Assembly (NCBI GenBank): GCA_017301995.1
Contig: JAFLEH010000001.1
Span: 186,001-250,000 of the forward strand
Length of the DNA: 64,000 nucleotides
Reading direction: 5' to 3'
Source: Verrucomicrobiota bacterium
GTDB lineage: Bacteria; Verrucomicrobiota; Verrucomicrobiia; Verrucomicrobiales; Akkermansiaceae
A model generated the notes under the pieces. That model did not search any database. It saw only the letters and a program-made list of their open reading frames with translations, and had not been told where the DNA came from. The position numbers were made by a program, and so were the translations under genes. Below are positions 60,181-64,000 of the stretch, piece by piece. How positions within the stretch are numbered: the first letter of the stretch is position 1; each line of letters starts with the position of its first letter.

Positions 60181-62691
60181 ATGAAAACCCGCCGTTTCTC
60201 CCTCTTTGGTCTGTTCCGGAAGTCCACAGCCACCGAAGGTTACCGAGAATCTCTCCTCCACCATGCGGCTTCCCGCCTGCCGCTCCTCGGCGCGGTCCTG
60301 ATCCCCGTGGGAACCGTTTCGGCCGCATCGATCGACACCGCGGCCTCGGGAAACTGGAACGCCCCCGAAACCTGGTCCGGCGCGACCGTTCCGCAACCCG
60401 GTGCGGGCGATACCGCCAATATTCTGTTGGATCACACGGTCATCTACACCAGTGCGTCTCCCTTCGCCGGGTTGAACGGCTCCAACGACCTCGGGGTCGG
60501 CAACGGCAATACGATCAACATCAACGGCGGCGTGCTCAGCCAGGCCATGGACGGCTGGTGGGTGCGCATCGGCCACAAGGCGGCCGGCAACCTCAACATC
60601 AATGACGGACGTTTCCACATCACCGACGGCACCGGCGGCGGCACCAACTTCATGGTCGGCGTGGAAACCGGCGGAAACGGCACCGTCAACATCGGCGATG
60701 GCACCGGCTCGGCGTACAGCGCGATCCTCAATATGCGCGACCGCGTCGATGGCTCGCTCAACGGCGGTTCATTCGACATCAACATCGCCCAAAACGGCGA
60801 GACCGTGGGATCCATCACCATCCAGTCCGACGGTGTGCTGGAAGGCGACCAGAAAACATGGAACGCCGGCGCTATCGTCCAGAACCCCCATATCCGCATC
60901 GGCCGGGCGTCATCCAGCCTGCAAAGCTCTCTAACCGTCAACGCGGGCGGACAGTTCAACGCCCGAGGCAACGTGGAAGTGGCTGCGGAAGGCGGATCCA
61001 AAGGCTTGCTCCACCTGACCGGTACCGGCGCCCGGATGGATATGTCCGACGGCGAGTTCACCGTCGGTTTCACCGGCACCGGCGTGATGACGGTGGAAAA
61101 CGGAGCGGTGTTCTCCCGAACTCATACCAGCGACGCCAGATCGGATCTTTTTGTCGGTCGCAACGCTTCGGGCAATGGCACCATCACCATCGGCGCAACC
61201 GGCGAATTCAGCCGCTGGGCCGGCGGCAATGTCGGGGACCTGCGCATTGGCTACAGCGGAACCGGTGTGCTCAATGTCGAAACCGGAGGGCTTTTCCACA
61301 ATGAATCCGGCAACTGGGACTGGCTTGGCCAGAATGCCGGCAGCAACGGCACCGTCAACGTGAACGGGGGCACCTATGAAATCACCGGAGGGACCAACCT
61401 CATCATCGGCCTGAATGGAACCGGCACCTTCAACCACAACAGCGGCTCCACCAACGTAAACGGCATCTACGCCGGCAGGGACAGCGGAACCGGCCTGATC
61501 ACCATCGCCGGCGGCACCTTCAACGTGCGAGGCTCCCTGTTTCTCGGCGGCGATTCCACCACCAGCGCCGGCACCGGATCCGCCACCGTCAACCAATCCG
61601 GCGGGGCCGCTTCGATCGGCGGCGCGTTCGTCGTCGGCATCGCCGCCAACCACACCGGAACCTACAACCTTGCCGGCGGATCCGTCACCCACACCGGCTC
61701 CGACACCAGCGTTGGCGAATCCGGCACCGGCACCATGACCATCGCCGCAGGCGCCTCGCTAACCGACACCTCTCCCGGACAGCTCTTCGTCGGCCGCAAC
61801 GAGGGATCCAACGGAACGCTGATCGTCAATGGCACCCTAACCAAGAGCGGCGGCACAAACCCGATCCGCGTCGGTAACGGCAATGCCGATGGAATTGACA
61901 ACACCACCGCCCCCGGTCTGCTCGGCGGCACCGGTACCATCAGCTCCGCCGCCGGCGTGCGCATCGGCAGCCACGGCACCGTGACTGCGGGCCTAACCAC
62001 CACCGCCGGCACCCTCGCCGTCACCGGCGATGTCGCGTTTTCCTCCGCTGGCATCCTCCACGCGGACATCAGCGGGGCCACCGCCGACCTCCTGACGGTA
62101 ACCGGCAGCCTCGACATCACCGGAGCCACCCTCCAGTTGGCCGAACTGGCACCTCCCACCGCCGACAGCTATGTGCTCGCCAGTTGCACCAACACCCTGA
62201 CCGGAAGCTTCACGGTAACCGGCGCGCCGGCGGGCTATGCGGTCGCTTACGACCTCGATGCCAAGCAGGTCAAACTGATCAAACAAACCAGCACCGGCTT
62301 CGCCGCATGGGCCACGACCCACGGCCTTTCCGGAAACGCCACCGACGACTTCGACCACGACAGCCTGGCCGACGCCGTGGAATACGTGCTCGGCACCGAG
62401 CCCACCACCGCCAATGCCGGTGGGACCTCCTCCTCCACCCCCGGCGGAGATTTCGTCTTCACCTTTGATCGCGCCCATGCCGCGATGACACCCGACATTT
62501 CCGTCGATATCGAAGTCGGGACCGCTCTCACCGGCTGGCCCACCGTCTATCACGTCGGGGCCGATACCGCCTCATCGTCCGCCGGCGTCACGGTCAGCCC
62601 CCATGACACCAACGACACCATCACCCTGACCCTCCCCCGCGCCCCAGAGGCCAGGCAATTCGCCCGCATGCGCGTGACCGTCACTCCGTAA
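60181..62691 (+). CDS. Autotransporter-type repeat-rich surface protein, copy 1
   Basis: 836 residues from ATG 60181 (MKTRRFSLFG). A long signal peptide ends near VGTVSAAS. The body is many short beta-strand repeats of the autotransporter-associated type (GNLNINDGRFHITDG; GTGVMTVENGAVFSR; GTVNVNGGTYEITGG; GTGTMTIAAGASLTD), with frequent GTGT and NGG turns. No barrel domain is found. Near residue 725 the C-terminus changes to DDFDHDSLADAVEYVLGTEP, an EF-hand-like segment similar to that of the 32517-36209 protein, then ~110 residues to the end. It is followed 92 bp later by a close paralog. Probably an adhesin or surface-layer component. Confidence 0.85.
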   Translation: MKTRRFSLFGLFRKSTATEGYRESLLHHAASRLPLLGAVLIPVGTVSAASIDTAASGNWNAPETWSGATVPQPGAGDTANILLDHTVIYTSASPFAGLNGSNDLGVGNGNTININGGVLSQAMDGWWVRIGHKAAGNLNINDGRFHITDGTGGGTNFMVGVETGGNGTVNIGDGTGSAYSAILNMRDRVDGSLNGGSFDINIAQNGETVGSITIQSDGVLEGDQKTWNAGAIVQNPHIRIGRASSSLQSSLTVNAGGQFNARGNVEVAAEGGSKGLLHLTGTGARMDMSDGEFTVGFTGTGVMTVENGAVFSRTHTSDARSDLFVGRNASGNGTITIGATGEFSRWAGGNVGDLRIGYSGTGVLNVETGGLFHNESGNWDWLGQNAGSNGTVNVNGGTYEITGGTNLIIGLNGTGTFNHNSGSTNVNGIYAGRDSGTGLITIAGGTFNVRGSLFLGGDSTTSAGTGSATVNQSGGAASIGGAFVVGIAANHTGTYNLAGGSVTHTGSDTSVGESGTGTMTIAAGASLTDTSPGQLFVGRNEGSNGTLIVNGTLTKSGGTNPIRVGNGNADGIDNTTAPGLLGGTGTISSAAGVRIGSHGTVTAGLTTTAGTLAVTGDVAFSSAGILHADISGATADLLTVTGSLDITGATLQLAELAPPTADSYVLASCTNTLTGSFTVTGAPAGYAVAYDLDAKQVKLIKQTSTGFAAWATTHGLSGNATDDFDHDSLADAVEYVLGTEPTTANAGGTSSSTPGGDFVFTFDRAHAAMTPDISVDIEVGTALTGWPTVYHVGADTASSSAGVTVSPHDTNDTITLTLPRAPEARQFARMRVTVTP

Positions 62692-62782
62692 ATAACCAAC
62701 CCTGAAATTCCGGTGGGCCGTGAAGCGTAACTTCCTGTCCGCCGTTCCAATCGTCCGCAAACCGATCCAACCAACCAAACCG

Positions 62783-64000
62783 ATGAAGACTCCCTCGAAT
62801 CCGTTCTTCCGCACGAGCCCGCTGAATTTCACCCGCCTCTCGATCCTCGGGTGCATTGTCGTCCCCTTCGGCGTGGCCTCGGCCGCTTCGATCGATTCCG
62901 CGGCATCCGGAAACTGGAATGCCACCGGCACCTGGTCGGGCGGTGCCACACCCCAGACCGGTGTGGGCGATACCGCCAACATTCTTTCCGGGCACACCGT
63001 CATTTACACCAGTTCCTCCCCATTCGCCGGACTGAACGGCTCCAATGACATGGGCGTCGGCAACGGCAACACCATCAACATCAACGGCGGCGTGCTCAGC
63101 CAGGCCATGGACGGATGGTGGGTGCGCATCGGCCACAAGGCGGGCGGCACCCTCAACATCAATGACGGACGTTTCCACATCACCGACGGCACCGGCGGCG
63201 GCACCAACCTCCAGGTCGGCGTGGAAACCGGCGGCACCGGAACCATCAATGTCGGTGATGGCAGCGGCGCGGCCGGCAGCGCGGTGCTCAACCTGCGCGA
63301 CCGGGTGGACGGTTCGGCCAACGGCGGCGCGTTCAACATGAACCTTGCCGCAAACGGCGGGACCGCCGGCTTCGTCACCATCAACTCCGACGGCGTGCTG
63401 GAAGGCGACCAGAAAACCTGGAGCGGCGGAAATCCCGTCCAGAATCCCCACATCCGCATCGGCCAGGGTTCATCGTCCGTGCAAAGTATCCTAACCGTGA
63501 ACGCGGGCGGAAAATTCAACGCCCGCGGCAACGTGGAAGTGGGCGCCGAGGGCGGATCCAAAGGCCTGCTGCGCCTCACCGGCACCGGAGCGCGCATGGA
63601 CATGTCCGATGGCGAACTGACCGTCGGCTTCACCGGAACAGCCTCCATGGTCGTTGAAAACAACGCCGTTTTCTCACGCACCAACACCGCCGCCGCGCGG
63701 TCCGACCTCTACATCGGCCGCAACGGCTCCGGCAACGGCACCCTCACCATCGCCTCCGGCGGGGCATTCCGCCGCGAATCCGGCGGCAACGTGGGTGACA
63801 TCCGCATCGGCTACGACGGTACCGGCGTGCTCAATGTCGAATCCGGCGGACTCTATCACAACGAATCCGGCAACTGGGATTGGCTCGGCCAAAACGCCAG
63901 CGGCAAAGGCACCGTAAACGTCAACGGCGGCACCTACGAGATCACGGGCGGAACCAACCTGGTGATCGGCCTCGCCGGCACCGGAACTTTCAACCACAAC
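62783..64000 (+). CDS. Autotransporter-type repeat-rich surface protein, copy 2 (cut at window edge)
   Basis: At least 406 residues from ATG 62783 (MKTPSNPFFR), with no stop before the window ends. The signal region (LSILGCIVVPFGVASA) and the repeat body align closely with copy 1: DGWWVRIGHKA, FHITDGTGGGTN, DQKTW and RIGYDGTGVLNVESGG recur in the same order. The nucleotide similarity is high, so this is a tandem duplication or one kept alike by gene conversion. Differences are mostly at the edges of repeats. The C-terminus is not visible. Confidence 0.88.
   Translation, partial: MKTPSNPFFRTSPLNFTRLSILGCIVVPFGVASAASIDSAASGNWNATGTWSGGATPQTGVGDTANILSGHTVIYTSSSPFAGLNGSNDMGVGNGNTININGGVLSQAMDGWWVRIGHKAGGTLNINDGRFHITDGTGGGTNLQVGVETGGTGTINVGDGSGAAGSAVLNLRDRVDGSANGGAFNMNLAANGGTAGFVTINSDGVLEGDQKTWSGGNPVQNPHIRIGQGSSSVQSILTVNAGGKFNARGNVEVGAEGGSKGLLRLTGTGARMDMSDGELTVGFTGTASMVVENNAVFSRTNTAAARSDLYIGRNGSGNGTLTIASGGAFRRESGGNVGDIRIGYDGTGVLNVESGGLYHNESGNWDWLGQNASGKGTVNVNGGTYEITGGTNLVIGLAGTGTFNHN

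Noticed and set aside
1..64000. CRISPR arrays, insertion sequences or prophage
   Set aside because: No regularly spaced repeats, no transposase, integrase or phage structural genes were seen. The tandem adhesin repeats are coding and irregular.

Overview
The window looks like a chromosomal segment of a GC-rich (roughly 65% by eye) Verrucomicrobiota bacterium of the Verrucomicrobium/Luteolibacter type. This is an inference from gene content: five Tat-exported Gfo/Idh/MocA oxidoreductases, a DUF1080 protein, a pseudopilin trio resembling the Verru_Chthon cassette, GH89 and GH36-type glycosidases, an SLA1-homology-domain hydrolase and tandem autotransporter-type repeat proteins. I saw no rRNA, tRNA, CRISPR array, transposase or prophage gene.

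Layout. 1-4.6 kb: minus-strand genes for a HEAT/DUF1080 protein (cut by the left edge), an exported oxidoreductase and a membrane protein. 4.8-18.6 kb: mostly housekeeping genes (MTAP, RecR, PgsA, O-antigen ligase-like protein, ParA-like ATPase, Vsr, TrmL, a pseudokinase-FGE fusion, CoaB, an IMPase-family phosphatase, IspF, a CDF transporter). A decayed patch at 14.8-15.5 kb holds a GH32 remnant. 18.6-22.3 kb: REPIN-like hairpins, three pseudopilins and GalE. 22.4-31.4 kb: a low-complexity lipoprotein, then a minus-strand block of four exported oxidoreductases, two paralogous discoidin-like lipoproteins and a DoxX-like membrane protein with five Cys-Cys pairs at its N-terminus. 31.5-42.7 kb: an AraC regulator, a 1230-residue secreted protein, a glutamine-amidotransferase-like protein, a GH89 alpha-N-acetylglucosaminidase and an alpha-galactosidase with an NPCBM domain, which together suggest use of host or algal glycans. 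42.8-49.7 kb: Dps and a probable Fur-controlled operon (siderophore receptor, PiuC, PepSY protein, TPR protein, alpha-hydroxyacid oxidase). 49.9-58.9 kb: ArsR, a fragment of one TonB receptor, a frameshifted second receptor, a phosphoesterase, and a DtxR-type regulator divergent from a Mn/Fe-type ABC importer. 59.1-64 kb: a propeller protein and two tandem repeat-rich surface proteins, the second cut by the right edge.

Two themes dominate: exported oxidation of carbohydrates (oxidoreductases, DUF1080, glycosidases, perhaps the DoxX-like protein as electron outlet) and metal homeostasis (Fur-like and DtxR-like sites, receptors, importer, Dps). At the DNA level, the pentamer CTAAC/GTTAG is strikingly over-used in every frame and on both strands. 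Coordinates and translations were read by eye, and start codons are judgements where noted.
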